A stretch of 64,000 nucleotides of DNA from Bacteroidota bacterium (GCA_041658205.1 JBBAAO010000001.1:124001-188000); one strand, 5' to 3'; shown: positions 42,601-51,825, counted from the stretch's first letter. Numbers and translations are program-made. Notes: generated from the sequence alone by a model not told the origin.

Positions 42601-43764
42601 ATGACAATGATTGAAACCTTAGAAAAACATAAAACATCCACCGGAAAGACTCTCCGTACCGAAGAGATGGTCGTCAATATGGGACCGCAGCACCCGTCAA
42701 CACACGGCGTGCTTCGACTCGAGGTTGTGCTGGATGGTGAAATTGTGATGGATGTGATACCGCATTTAGGATATCTGCATCGATGCTTTGAAAAACATTG
42801 CGAACATATGACCAGTTATCAGCAGGTTGTTCCGTATGTTGATCGAATGGATTATGTTGCTGCCATGACCAACGAAATGGCATACGTTGTAGCTGCTGAA
42901 AAACTGCTGAAAATAGAAGTTCCCGAACGAGTTCATTATATCCGCATCATCATGGCGGAACTGCAACGCATTGCTTCACATTTGATTGCGATCGGTACGT
43001 TCGGTATTGATATGGGGGCATTTACTCCATTCCTCTATTACTTCCGTGATCGGGAGAAGATTCTCGAATTATTTGAAATGACATGCGGTGCCCGATTACT
43101 GTACAACTACATGTGGATCGGCGGTCTTTCGCATGATATTCCCCCTCAATTCGTCGATAAAACAAAAGAATTTTGCAGAGATTTCAAAAAAACGCTGCAA
43201 GAAGTAAACGATCTTCTCAATTATAATGAAATCTTCATTAAACGTACGGCAAATGTTGGTATTCTTCCCAAAGATCTTGCAATCAATTATGCATGCAGCG
43301 GTCCGATGCTTCGAGGCTCCGGAGTGAATTTTGATCTGCGTCGCGATGATCCATATACCCTCTATCATAAATTCGAATGGGATGTGATTGTCGGTAAGGG
43401 AGAAATGGGCACAGTTGGTGATGTGTGGGATAGAAACATGGTGCGGCAACTCGAAATGTGGGAGAGTCTCCGCATTATTGAACAAGCTCTTGTGTCGATT
43501 CCTGAGGGTGATGTCCAAAAAGCAGTTCCGAAACGAATTCGTCCGGTGCCGGGAGATGCGTATGGACGTATTGAGGGTCCGCGTGGTGAATTAGGATTTT
43601 ATATTGTTGCGGAAGATAATGTAACACCGTATCGGATTAAAGCCCGCGCTCCGGCATTTGTTAATCTGAGCGTTATTAACGCGATATCAAAAGGGGCAAT
43701 GCTTGCCGATCTTGTTGCCATCGTAGGAAGTATTGACATAGTGCTTGGGGAAGTGGACAGATAA
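42601..43764 (+). CDS. nuoD: NADH-quinone oxidoreductase subunit D
   Basis: NuoD is the 49-kDa-type subunit that lines the quinone pocket with NuoB. The 387-residue product has NMGPQHPSTHGVLRLEVVLD, IPHLGYLHRCFEKHCEHMTS, PYVDRMDYVAAMTNEMAYVV, SGPMLRGSGVNFDLRRDDPY and GEMGTVGDVWDRNMVRQLEM, all highly conserved; the GPQHPSTHG His loop contacts quinone. Length is typical for the unfused form. Confidence 0.96.
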   Translation: MTMIETLEKHKTSTGKTLRTEEMVVNMGPQHPSTHGVLRLEVVLDGEIVMDVIPHLGYLHRCFEKHCEHMTSYQQVVPYVDRMDYVAAMTNEMAYVVAAEKLLKIEVPERVHYIRIIMAELQRIASHLIAIGTFGIDMGAFTPFLYYFRDREKILELFEMTCGARLLYNYMWIGGLSHDIPPQFVDKTKEFCRDFKKTLQEVNDLLNYNEIFIKRTANVGILPKDLAINYACSGPMLRGSGVNFDLRRDDPYTLYHKFEWDVIVGKGEMGTVGDVWDRNMVRQLEMWESLRIIEQALVSIPEGDVQKAVPKRIRPVPGDAYGRIEGPRGELGFYIVAEDNVTPYRIKARAPAFVNLSVINAISKGAMLADLVAIVGSIDIVLGEVDR

Positions 43765-43828
43765 GACAAGTAAAAAGTGAAAAGTTAAAAATGTTTAGCT
43801 GGTTGTGAAAAATTAAATAGAATTATCA

Positions 43829-44872
43829 ATGGAAAATCTTCTTGCATTCATCAACAATCCGATCGTCATGTCAATACTATTGGCGTTGATTCCGGTAGTA
43901 TTCATTCTCGTCTATGCACTCGTTGTGCTGTACGGCGAAATGAAAATGGCGGCGCACATTCAAAATCGACTTGCCTATATGGAAAACGGATGGCATGGGA
44001 CATTGCAGCCGTTCGCCGACATCTTAAAGTTGCTGCAAAAAGAAGACATTATTCCGACAGCAGCCGATAAATTTTTGTTTATCCTTGCTCCGTATCTCGT
44101 CTTCATCGGAACGTATGCTTCCTTTGCAGTGCTACCCTTTAGCAGCAGCTACATAGGCAGCAGTATTGATCTTGGAATATTTTATCTCGTCGCCGCTTCT
44201 TCAATTGTTGTTGTTGGATTGTTAATGTCCGGTTGGGCCTCCAATAATAAATGGTCATTGTTCGGCGCACTTCGTTCCGCAGCACAGATCGTCAGCTATG
44301 AAATTCCCGGAGTGCTTGCTATTCTCGGAGTTGTGATGGTGTTTAGCACAATGAATATGGAAACGATGACGCAAATGCAGGATGGAGGAATACAAAACTG
44401 GTTGATTCTTGGTGGTAATTTTCCATTAGGACAAAAACTGGCACTCATTCCGTTTACGTTTGTTCTCTTTTTGATCTATCTGTTGTCATCGATGGCGGAA
44501 GTAAACAGAACACCGTTTGATCTTCCTGAAGCAGAATCGGAATTGGTGCAAGGCTATAACACAGAATACAGCGGAATGAAATTTGCAATCTTCTATTTAG
44601 CAGAATACGCGAATCTCTTTTTAGTCTCAGCCGTTGTTGTGGTGATGTTCTTTGGAGGCTGGACAAGTCCATTTGGATCCTTTATGAGTGGTCCGGTTTG
44701 GAGCGCATTCTGGTTTGTGTTGAAAGGGATGCTTTTTGTTTTCTTGAACATCTGGCTCCGATGGACACTTCCCAGATTGCGTGTTGATCAATTGATGTAC
44801 GTTTCTTGGAAAGTGTTAACACCGTTTGCATTGTTCTGCATTATCGCAATCGGTTTTATTATGGTTATGTGA
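43829..44872 (+). CDS. nuoH: NADH-quinone oxidoreductase subunit H
   Basis: NuoH is the membrane subunit linking the quinone chamber to the proton channel. The 347-residue product has about eight helices and the family segments AHIQNRLAYMENGWHGTLQP, LRSAAQIVSYEIPGVLAIL, SSMAEVNRTPFDLPEAESEL and GYNTEYSGMKFAIFYLAEYA. NuoEFG, expected between nuoD and nuoH in 14-subunit operons, are missing here; the gap is only 64 bases. Its stop codon runs into a CACCGCAGAGACG-type repeat. Confidence 0.95.
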   Translation: MENLLAFINNPIVMSILLALIPVVFILVYALVVLYGEMKMAAHIQNRLAYMENGWHGTLQPFADILKLLQKEDIIPTAADKFLFILAPYLVFIGTYASFAVLPFSSSYIGSSIDLGIFYLVAASSIVVVGLLMSGWASNNKWSLFGALRSAAQIVSYEIPGVLAILGVVMVFSTMNMETMTQMQDGGIQNWLILGGNFPLGQKLALIPFTFVLFLIYLLSSMAEVNRTPFDLPEAESELVQGYNTEYSGMKFAIFYLAEYANLFLVSAVVVVMFFGGWTSPFGSFMSGPVWSAFWFVLKGMLFVFLNIWLRWTLPRLRVDQLMYVSWKVLTPFALFCIIAIGFIMVM

Positions 44873-44912
44873 TCTCACCGCAGAGACGCTGAGACGCAAA
44901 GAGAAAAACAAA
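44873..44912. repeat. CACCGCAGAGACG-type repeat between nuoH and nuoI
   Basis: The spacer reads CTCACCGCAGAGACGCTGAG followed by ACGCAAAGAGAA, a purine-rich tandem word sequence related to those before clpB, between birA and coaX and (in complement) in the batE signal peptide. No gene or terminator is visible in it. Confidence 0.5.
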
Positions 44913-44918
44913 ATATTT

Positions 44919-45596
44919 ATGACTGCATTTACAACATATTTTAATGATATCTATCGTTCGGTCAGTTCGGCAATGATCGGAATGAGAATTACTATTAAGC
45001 AAATGGTTTCGCCGACCGTAACGCTTCAATATCCGCATGTGAAAAAGCAAATGCCGGATCGCGTTCGTAACCGATTATACATGAATTTTGATGATTGTAT
45101 CGGTTGTGAATTATGTGCCAAAGCATGCCCGGTTGACTGCATTGAAATTGAAGTGATGAAAGCACCACCCACAGAAAGTCTTGGTGAAACATCAACGGGT
45201 CAAAAGAAAAGGATCTACGTAACAAAGTTCGATATTGATATTGCTAAATGTTGTTACTGCGGTTTGTGCGTATATCCTTGTCCGACCGAATGTTTGAAGA
45301 TGACCGATGTATATGAGTTTTCGGAATACAACCGGAACAATCTCATCTACAATTTTGGGACGATGTCTCCTTCCGAAATTGAAACAGCAAAATTAAAAGT
45401 AAAACAAAATGATGAAGAACAGGCAGCCAAAAAAGCTGCTGTGGCTGCTCAGGCTGCTGCTGCAAAAGCCGCTGCAGCTGCTACCGCCTCTGCTCAAGCA
45501 GCTGCACCGCTTGCTTCTGCTGCGCCACCAGTTCTTGTTCCACCGGTGCAGAATCCTTCACCAAAAGATCCCGAAACACCACCAACTCAGCAATAG
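44919..45596 (+). CDS. nuoI: NADH-quinone oxidoreductase subunit I with Ala/Pro-rich tail
   Basis: NuoI carries two [4Fe-4S] clusters (N6a/N6b) in the peripheral arm. The product of 225 residues has both ferredoxin motifs: CIGCELCAKACPVDC and CCYCGLCVYPCPTEC. After the folded domain it continues with about 60 residues rich in Ala, Gln and Pro (AAQAAAAKAAAAATASAQAA, then VPPVQNPSPKDPETPPTQQ), absent from standard NuoI. The ATG at 44919 was chosen over an in-frame start inside nuoH since the upstream sequence is repeat-derived. It lies in the usual place between nuoH and nuoJ. Confidence 0.93.
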   Translation: MTAFTTYFNDIYRSVSSAMIGMRITIKQMVSPTVTLQYPHVKKQMPDRVRNRLYMNFDDCIGCELCAKACPVDCIEIEVMKAPPTESLGETSTGQKKRIYVTKFDIDIAKCCYCGLCVYPCPTECLKMTDVYEFSEYNRNNLIYNFGTMSPSEIETAKLKVKQNDEEQAAKKAAVAAQAAAAKAAAAATASAQAAAPLASAAPPVLVPPVQNPSPKDPETPPTQQ

Positions 45597-45603
45597 AACT
45601 ATT

Positions 45604-46134
45604 ATGAATCTATACGAAATAATTTTTTACTTCTTCGCTGTTGTCACTGTTGCTTCGGCTGCACTTGTTGTCTTCTCCCGTAATATAGTGTACTCGGCAT
45701 TCTCATTGTTGTTCACCTTCTTCGGGGTAGCGGGAATTTATGTTCTACTGAACGCAGACTTTTTAGCGATTACACAATTACTCATTTATGTCGGTGGTAT
45801 CCTTGTGTTGTTGCTGTTTGGCGTGATGTTAACGACTAATACTGTCAGCATCGATATCAAATCCGGTTCACTGAATGTTCTCCCGGCAGTCAGCGTTGTT
45901 GCTGCAATTGCAGGATTGCTTGCCGGACTCTTCTGGACAAGTGACTGGTTTGTCAGCAAACAGATGGGCGAATTGACGGTGCAGACTACATCAAAAGATA
46001 TTGGAACGGCATTGATCACAACACATTTGCTGCCGTTTGAAATTGCGTCTGTGATTTTGCTCGTAGCGATTGTTGGTGCGGCGATGATGGCGAGAAGAGA
46101 AAGCTCCAAATCACAAATTCCAAATTCCAAATAA
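45604..46134 (+). CDS. nuoJ: NADH-quinone oxidoreductase subunit J
   Basis: NuoJ is a membrane subunit containing the pi-bulge helix implicated in coupling. The 176-residue product has five helices and the conserved IVYSAFSLLFTFFGVAGIYV and FLAITQLLIYVGGILVLLLF segments. The ATG at 45604 was chosen because homology starts at MNLYEIIFYFF and the upstream extension is out-of-frame nuoI sequence. The last residues, ESSKSQIPNSK, are encoded by the beginning of a CAAATTCCAAATTCCAAATA repeat, so the C-terminus appears to be repeat-derived. Confidence 0.92.
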   Translation: MNLYEIIFYFFAVVTVASAALVVFSRNIVYSAFSLLFTFFGVAGIYVLLNADFLAITQLLIYVGGILVLLLFGVMLTTNTVSIDIKSGSLNVLPAVSVVAAIAGLLAGLFWTSDWFVSKQMGELTVQTTSKDIGTALITTHLLPFEIASVILLVAIVGAAMMARRESSKSQIPNSK

Positions 46135-46216
46135 CAAATATCAATTATTTTTGGATATGTGATTTCGACTCAGCTTTTTTGGAATTTGAATATTGTATTT
46201 TGGGATTTTTAATTTT
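46110..46216. repeat. CAAATTCCAAATTCC-type repeat spanning the nuoJ end and nuoK leader
   Basis: Words of the type CAAATTCCAAATTCC are followed by a partial inverse (TTTTTTGGAATTTGAATATTG, GGGATTTTT). The stretch begins inside the last codons of nuoJ and ends at the nuoK ATG. It looks like an imperfect inverted repeat or inserted dispersed element and contains no gene. Confidence 0.55.
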
Positions 46217-46525
46217 ATGACTATTACACTTACACATTTTCTTTTGATCAGCGCGGTGTTGTTCTCATTTGGGATCTATGCCGTCCTTTCGCGAAGAAAT
46301 GCAATCATGGTTTTGATGGGTATTGAACTCATCTTAAACTCTGCCAACATCAATTTTCTTGCGTTCTCCCGTTTTGGCGGGATGAACATCGAAGGACAGA
46401 TGGCGGCCATTTTCGTGATTATCCTTGCAGCGGCGGAAGCTGCAATAGCTCTTGCAATCGTGCTGAATATTTACAAACGCTTCAATACAGTCAATGTTGA
46501 CGAAATTTCATACTTAAAAGACTAA
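46217..46525 (+). CDS. nuoK: NADH-quinone oxidoreductase subunit K
   Basis: NuoK is the MrpC-like small membrane subunit. The 102-residue product has three helices with the conserved glutamates in VLMGIELILNSANINFLAFS and IILAAAEAAIALAIVLNIY, which are part of the proton channel. The ATG was preferred to an upstream TTG lying in the repeat. Its TAA overlaps the nuoL start by one base (TAATG). Confidence 0.95.
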   Translation: MTITLTHFLLISAVLFSFGIYAVLSRRNAIMVLMGIELILNSANINFLAFSRFGGMNIEGQMAAIFVIILAAAEAAIALAIVLNIYKRFNTVNVDEISYLKD

Positions 46526-48579
46526 TGATACCCGAACTTAAAATTGCTCTCGCAATTCTTTTTCTCCCGCTTGTCAGCTTTGTCCTTCTGATTTTCTTTG
46601 GAAAACGATTCACGGAAAAGAGCGGTCTGATTGGTACAACATTCCTCGGAATTGACCTGGCCCTTGCGATCTACATCTTCTTTGCGAAACTTTCTGTGGA
46701 ATCGACATGGGATTTCACATTTACCTGGATCGATTTTCACACCGTCGTTAATCAAGTCCCACTGAAAATTGATATCGGCATTATGGTCGATAATCTTACG
46801 GCAGTGATGCTTGTTGTGGTGACGCTCATTAGTTTTTTGGTTCATCTCTTTTCACTGGCATACATGAAAGGGGATATTCGTTATTCGCGGTATTATGCTA
46901 ATCTCGGAATCTTCACTTTTTCAATGCTCGGCATCGTTGTTACCAACAACTATTTACTCATGTATGTTTTTTGGGAATTAGTTGGATTGAGCTCTTATTT
47001 GCTCATCGGTCATTGGTATGAAAAAAAATCTGCGTCAGACGCTGCAAAGAAAGCGTTTATTGTCAATCGAGTCGGCGATCTAGGCTTCTTTATTGGAATC
47101 ATGATTGTCTGGATGCAGTTTTCAACATTAACGTTTAGCGGTATTTTTTCAGCAATTGGAAACGGAAATATTCCGTTTGATTCAAGTACCTGGTTAACGG
47201 CTGCCGGTCTTCTCATTTTCTGCGGTGCTGTCGGCAAATCGGCACAATTCCCGCTACACGTTTGGCTTCCGGATGCGATGGAAGGTCCGACTCCGGTCAG
47301 CGCACTGATCCATGCCGCAACAATGGTGGCGGCTGGTGTCTATCTTGTCGCAAGAACCTTCCCGATGCTAACCGCAGATGCACTGTTAGTGATAGCATAT
47401 ACAGGAGCGATTACTGCATTTATTGCCGCTACAATTGCAATTGTTCAAAATGATATTAAAAAAATTCTTGCGTATTCTACCGTCAGTCAATTAGGGTATA
47501 TGGTGATGGGACTCGGTGTCGGTGCATATACCGCCGGCGTTATGCATCTTGTTACGCACGCTGCTTTCAAAGCCGGACTCTTCCTTGCATCCGGCTCCGT
47601 TATCTATGCAATGCATCATGCACTTCATCATTTGAACGATCATCATACGGATGCGCAGGATGTCCGATTTATGGGCGGATTGAAATCAAAAATGCCAGTG
47701 ACGTTTTGGACGATGATGATTTTTACGCTGGCAATTTCCGGTGTTCCGCTGACTTCTGGCTTTTTGAGTAAAGATGAAATTCTGGCTGGAACGCTTGCGT
47801 TTTCACATTTTACGGGACATTCCCTTATCCCCATTATTGGATTTTTTGTTGCAGGCCTGACGGCATTTTATATGTTTCGAATGTTGATTCTCACATTCAT
47901 GGGGGAACATCAGGATAAACAACGATATGAGCATATTCACGAATCCCCTCGGGTGATGACAATCCCGTTAATGACTCTGGCTGCTCTCTCATTTTTTTTC
48001 TTCTTCTCATTAAATCCAATCAACGCAAGTCATGGATGGTTTTTTGAGAAAATGACCTATCCAACAGTGGCTGTTTCTGAACAAGTTGCATCGACACCAA
48101 CCGGCGAATTTATTGAAGAGATCCATCATCAGCATTCGATGGCGATGATCCTTTCTGTTGGAGTATCCGGTCTCGGAATTCTACTTGCTTTCGTTACTTA
48201 CTATTGGAAGAAAATTTCTGCCGACGCGTTTGAACGTGCTTTGAAGCCGGTTCATACATTCCTGTATCGGAAATGGTACTTCGACGAGTTGTATGATGCG
48301 ACCGCCGTTGCAGCAATGCTCGGTATTGCAAAGATTCTGGCATGGTTTGATGGAACAATTGTGGATGGAATTGTGAATGGAGCAGCATGGGTTACGAAAA
48401 TCGTTTCCACCATCAGCGGAAAGTTCGATTCATACGTTGTTGATGGAATGGTGAACTTTACGGCATATTTTGCCGGACTGTTGGGCCTTTCCATCCGAAA
48501 AGTTCAAACGGGAAAAGTTCAGACATATATGATCTTTGCAATCGTTGGTTTGATGGTGTTGTTGGCTATGTATATCTAA
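46525..48579 (+). CDS. nuoL: NADH-quinone oxidoreductase subunit L
   Basis: NuoL is the distal antiporter-like proton-pumping subunit with the long lateral helix. The 684-residue product has WELVGLSSYLLIGHWYEKKS, GAVGKSAQFPLHVWLPDAME with the key Lys, GPTPVSALIHAATMVAAGVY, YSTVSQLGYMVMGLGVGAY and HAAFKAGLFLASGSVIYAMH. The C-terminal extension with the lateral helix is present. Length falls within the family range. Confidence 0.96.
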   Translation: MIPELKIALAILFLPLVSFVLLIFFGKRFTEKSGLIGTTFLGIDLALAIYIFFAKLSVESTWDFTFTWIDFHTVVNQVPLKIDIGIMVDNLTAVMLVVVTLISFLVHLFSLAYMKGDIRYSRYYANLGIFTFSMLGIVVTNNYLLMYVFWELVGLSSYLLIGHWYEKKSASDAAKKAFIVNRVGDLGFFIGIMIVWMQFSTLTFSGIFSAIGNGNIPFDSSTWLTAAGLLIFCGAVGKSAQFPLHVWLPDAMEGPTPVSALIHAATMVAAGVYLVARTFPMLTADALLVIAYTGAITAFIAATIAIVQNDIKKILAYSTVSQLGYMVMGLGVGAYTAGVMHLVTHAAFKAGLFLASGSVIYAMHHALHHLNDHHTDAQDVRFMGGLKSKMPVTFWTMMIFTLAISGVPLTSGFLSKDEILAGTLAFSHFTGHSLIPIIGFFVAGLTAFYMFRMLILTFMGEHQDKQRYEHIHESPRVMTIPLMTLAALSFFFFFSLNPINASHGWFFEKMTYPTVAVSEQVASTPTGEFIEEIHHQHSMAMILSVGVSGLGILLAFVTYYWKKISADAFERALKPVHTFLYRKWYFDELYDATAVAAMLGIAKILAWFDGTIVDGIVNGAAWVTKIVSTISGKFDSYVVDGMVNFTAYFAGLLGLSIRKVQTGKVQTYMIFAIVGLMVLLAMYI

Positions 48580-48628
48580 AATCATTTTTTGTAAAAGCGC
48601 TACATTATTTTCTAATCTTATTAATACT

Positions 48629-50230
48629 ATGGAACTTAAAATTCTTAACATCGGTATCCTCACGTGGCTTACGTTTCTTCCTATCGTTGGGATGATTATT
48701 GTCTTATTACTTCCCAAAGAACAAAAGTCAGCTGTGCGGTGGACTTCATTGGTATTCACATTGCTCCAGGTAGTCTTTGCATTTTTGTTGTTCGCTAAAT
48801 TCGACCGGTCACTAGCCGGCGTAAATTCTGTCGACACAATGCAGTTCAAAGAAGTGTTCAATTGGATTAATGTAAAGAGTACAGGGTGGTTTGGATCAAT
48901 AAAGATCGATTATTTTCTGGGTATCGATGGTATCAGTCTGCCAATGGTATTGTTGACAGCGATTATTTCCTGTATCGCCGTCATCTCATCGTGGACAATC
49001 GAAAAATCGATCAAAGGATATTTTGCACTCTTGCTTCTTCTTGACACCGGTATGATGGGTGTGTTTGTGTCGCTCGACTTCTTCCTCTTCTATATCTTCT
49101 GGGAAGTGATGTTGCTGCCGATGTATTTCCTGATCGGTGTGTGGGGCGGACCGAGAAGAGAATATGCTGCCATTAAGTTCTTTCTCTATACATTGCTCGG
49201 TTCGGTCTTGCTGTTGTTGGCAATGTTAGCGCTCTATTTTAGTGTGACAATCATTGATCCGGCATCGGGTGAAAAGATTCATACGTTCAATATGCTGGCG
49301 ATGATGAATCCTGCAAACTATGAAGCAGGTTCGATTCTATCCGGTGTTTCAACATCATGGAGATATTTGGCATACATCGCAATCTTTATAGGATTTGCGA
49401 TCAAAGTTCCGATTTTTCCATTTCACACATGGCTGCCCGATGCGCATGTTGAAGCGCCGACCGCCATTAGTGTTATTCTTGCTGGTGTTTTGTTGAAAAT
49501 GGGGACATACGGATTATTGCGAATTGCCTTCCCAATATTTCCGGATGCAGCAATGCATTATCTCTATCCGCTCGCATTTCTTGGGTTCATCAATATTATC
49601 TACGGCGCCTTCTGCGCGCTTGCACAAAAAGATTTTAAGAAATTGATCGCATATTCTTCTGTCAGTCATATGGGAATTGTGCTCCTTGGAATTGCCGCAA
49701 TGAATACACAGGGAATGCTCGGGGGTATGCTGCAAATGTTCAATCACGGAACGATCACAGCAATGCTCTTCTTGATTGTCGGCGTCATCTATGATCGTGC
49801 TCATACACGCGGCGTTGATGACTTCGGCGGATTGATGAACAAGATGCCGAAATATTCCGGTGTGATGACGATAGCATTTTTTGCTGCCATCGGACTGCCT
49901 GGTTTAAGCGGATTCATTTCGGAAGCATTCTCGTTCCTTGGTGCATTCCAAACCTTTCGCTGGCTGACAATTGCTTCAGCATTCGGCATTGTGTTAACAG
50001 CGGGCTATATGTTGTGGACGCTGCAGAGAGTATTTCTCGGATCACTTCCGGAAAAATGGAATGACCTTACCGATATCAACACCCGCGAACTTATTATGTT
50101 AGTTCCGTTGGCAATCATTGTTATTGCCCTCGGATTGTATCCGAATATTATGCTTGATGTGATGAATGCCTCGGCAAATACGTTGGTCGATTTTGTCAAA
50201 GGAAGTGCAGTGGGAGTGGTCGGTAACTAA
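48629..50230 (+). CDS. nuoM: NADH-quinone oxidoreductase subunit M
   Basis: NuoM is an antiporter-like pumping subunit. The 533-residue product has about fourteen helices and the motifs FYIFWEVMLLPMYFLIGVWG, KVPIFPFHTWLPDAHVEAPT, SVILAGVLLKMGTYGLLRIA, AYSSVSHMGIVLLGIAAMNT and FNHGTITAMLFLIVGVIYDR with the essential Glu and Lys residues. A 49-base gap separates it from each neighbour. Confidence 0.96.
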   Translation: MELKILNIGILTWLTFLPIVGMIIVLLLPKEQKSAVRWTSLVFTLLQVVFAFLLFAKFDRSLAGVNSVDTMQFKEVFNWINVKSTGWFGSIKIDYFLGIDGISLPMVLLTAIISCIAVISSWTIEKSIKGYFALLLLLDTGMMGVFVSLDFFLFYIFWEVMLLPMYFLIGVWGGPRREYAAIKFFLYTLLGSVLLLLAMLALYFSVTIIDPASGEKIHTFNMLAMMNPANYEAGSILSGVSTSWRYLAYIAIFIGFAIKVPIFPFHTWLPDAHVEAPTAISVILAGVLLKMGTYGLLRIAFPIFPDAAMHYLYPLAFLGFINIIYGAFCALAQKDFKKLIAYSSVSHMGIVLLGIAAMNTQGMLGGMLQMFNHGTITAMLFLIVGVIYDRAHTRGVDDFGGLMNKMPKYSGVMTIAFFAAIGLPGLSGFISEAFSFLGAFQTFRWLTIASAFGIVLTAGYMLWTLQRVFLGSLPEKWNDLTDINTRELIMLVPLAIIVIALGLYPNIMLDVMNASANTLVDFVKGSAVGVVGN

Positions 50231-50279
50231 TCTTTTGTAAAGCATTTTTTATTATTTGTTGTATTAATTTGAATATATC

Positions 50280-51779
50280 ATGCTAGAAACTATTCTTAAT
50301 AATGTCTCAAACATCCTGCCTGAAGTCATCCTTACGATAACACTCTGTATTGTTCTGTTAGCTCATTTGGTAAACCGAAAAAATGCTCAGATGATGATGG
50401 TGCTTTCGTTGACGGGGTTACTTGCATCGTTCTATGTGTTGACGGAACAGATCGGAATGAACAGTTCAACATTCAGCGGTATGCTGAGTGTGGATCCTTT
50501 CGCAATTTTCTTTAAGCTTGTGATCATCCTTGCGACCATCGTTGTTGTGTTGATGTCCCGATTTTCTGATGAAGTAAATGCAGAACACAAAACGATCGGA
50601 GAATATTATTTCCTGATTCTGTCAATGGCTCTCGGAATGATGTTCATGGTTGGCTCTTCGAATTTGTTGATGATGTATCTAACGCTGGAGATGAGTTCGC
50701 TTTCATCCTACGTTGCATCCGGCTTTACGCGCAAAGCGAAAGATTCGTCCGAAGCGTCCATGAAGTATCTGCTCTATGGAGCTTTCTCTTCCGGTGTGAT
50801 GCTTTACGGTATATCAATCGTCTACGGTTTGACCGGGACACTCAATATCTCTGGAATTAATCAAGTATTAATGCAGGGAAGTTCCAATCACCTTGCCATG
50901 ATTGTTGCTTCCATCTTCATTCTTGTTGGATTCGGGTATAAGATCTCTGCTGTTCCATTTCATTTCTGGACACCTGATGTTTATGAAGGAGCACCGACGA
51001 CAATCACAGCGTTTCTTTCTGTCGCTTCCAAAGCGGCTGGTTTCGCCATGATGATGCGCGCATTCAAAGTGATGTTTATCGATTCTTCAGTGATGAATCT
51101 TCCAGCCGGGACATGGACATTTCTGAGCGGGGTTCATATTCAAAATGCTTTGATGATTCTTTCGGTGCTCACGATGACTCTTGGAAATCTTGTTGCGCTT
51201 TGGCAGGACAATGTGAAACGGATGCTGGCATATTCAAGCATCGCACAAGCTGGCTATATGCTGCTTGGACTGGTTGTCCTCAGTAACGATGGATTTTCTG
51301 CAGTGATGGTTTATTTTGTGGTGTATTTGTTCATGAATCTCGGCGCATTCTATGTGGTGATGCTCATCGCTAATAAAATCAATAGTGAACATATTGATAA
51401 TTATCGAGGACTTGGGAAGCGATCGCCGCTCCTTTCTGTATCGCTTGCAGTATTTCTTATTTCACTTACAGGACTTCCTCCGACAGCAGGATTCATCGGT
51501 AAATGGATGATTTTTCTTTCCCTCATTAATGCAAAAATGATTGTGATTGCGGTTATCGGAGTGCTGAACAGCGTTGTTTCTTTGTACTATTATGTTCGAA
51601 TCATCAGGAATATGTTTTTGAGAGATGAACAATCTGCAACAGTGGAACCAATGACATTTCCATTGGCACAACAAATTTTATTGATGTCGCTACTGATTCC
51701 AACACTTTATTTTGGATTATTCTTTAATTCATTGGTAGAATTTGCACAGATGTCTGTGCAGATGTTTGGAATGAAATAA
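50280..51779 (+). CDS. nuoN: NADH-quinone oxidoreductase subunit N
   Basis: NuoN is the third antiporter-like subunit, next to NuoK. The 499-residue product has YLTLEMSSLSSYVASGFTRK, KYLLYGAFSSGVMLYGISIV, KISAVPFHFWTPDVYEGAPT, FLSVASKAAGFAMMMRAFKV, LAYSSIAQAGYMLLGLVVLS and LTGLPPTAGFIGKWMIFLSL, as in the family. It closes the operon and is followed by a hairpin, then the convergent coaX gene. Confidence 0.96.
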   Translation: MLETILNNVSNILPEVILTITLCIVLLAHLVNRKNAQMMMVLSLTGLLASFYVLTEQIGMNSSTFSGMLSVDPFAIFFKLVIILATIVVVLMSRFSDEVNAEHKTIGEYYFLILSMALGMMFMVGSSNLLMMYLTLEMSSLSSYVASGFTRKAKDSSEASMKYLLYGAFSSGVMLYGISIVYGLTGTLNISGINQVLMQGSSNHLAMIVASIFILVGFGYKISAVPFHFWTPDVYEGAPTTITAFLSVASKAAGFAMMMRAFKVMFIDSSVMNLPAGTWTFLSGVHIQNALMILSVLTMTLGNLVALWQDNVKRMLAYSSIAQAGYMLLGLVVLSNDGFSAVMVYFVVYLFMNLGAFYVVMLIANKINSEHIDNYRGLGKRSPLLSVSLAVFLISLTGLPPTAGFIGKWMIFLSLINAKMIVIAVIGVLNSVVSLYYYVRIIRNMFLRDEQSATVEPMTFPLAQQILLMSLLIPTLYFGLFFNSLVEFAQMSVQMFGMK

Positions 51780-51786
51780 TTTCTTT

Positions 51787-51819
51787 AAGTGACCGTCACC
51801 TTTAAGATGATGGTCACTT
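51787..51819 (+). terminator. Hairpin terminator between convergent nuoN and coaX
   Basis: AAGTGACCGTCACCTT and AAGATGATGGTCACTT pair along almost their full 16-base arms. It lies between convergent genes and resembles the nuoC-nuoD hairpin, so it may be a repeat doing duty as a bidirectional terminator. Confidence 0.6.
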
Positions 51820-51825
51820 TGTCCA

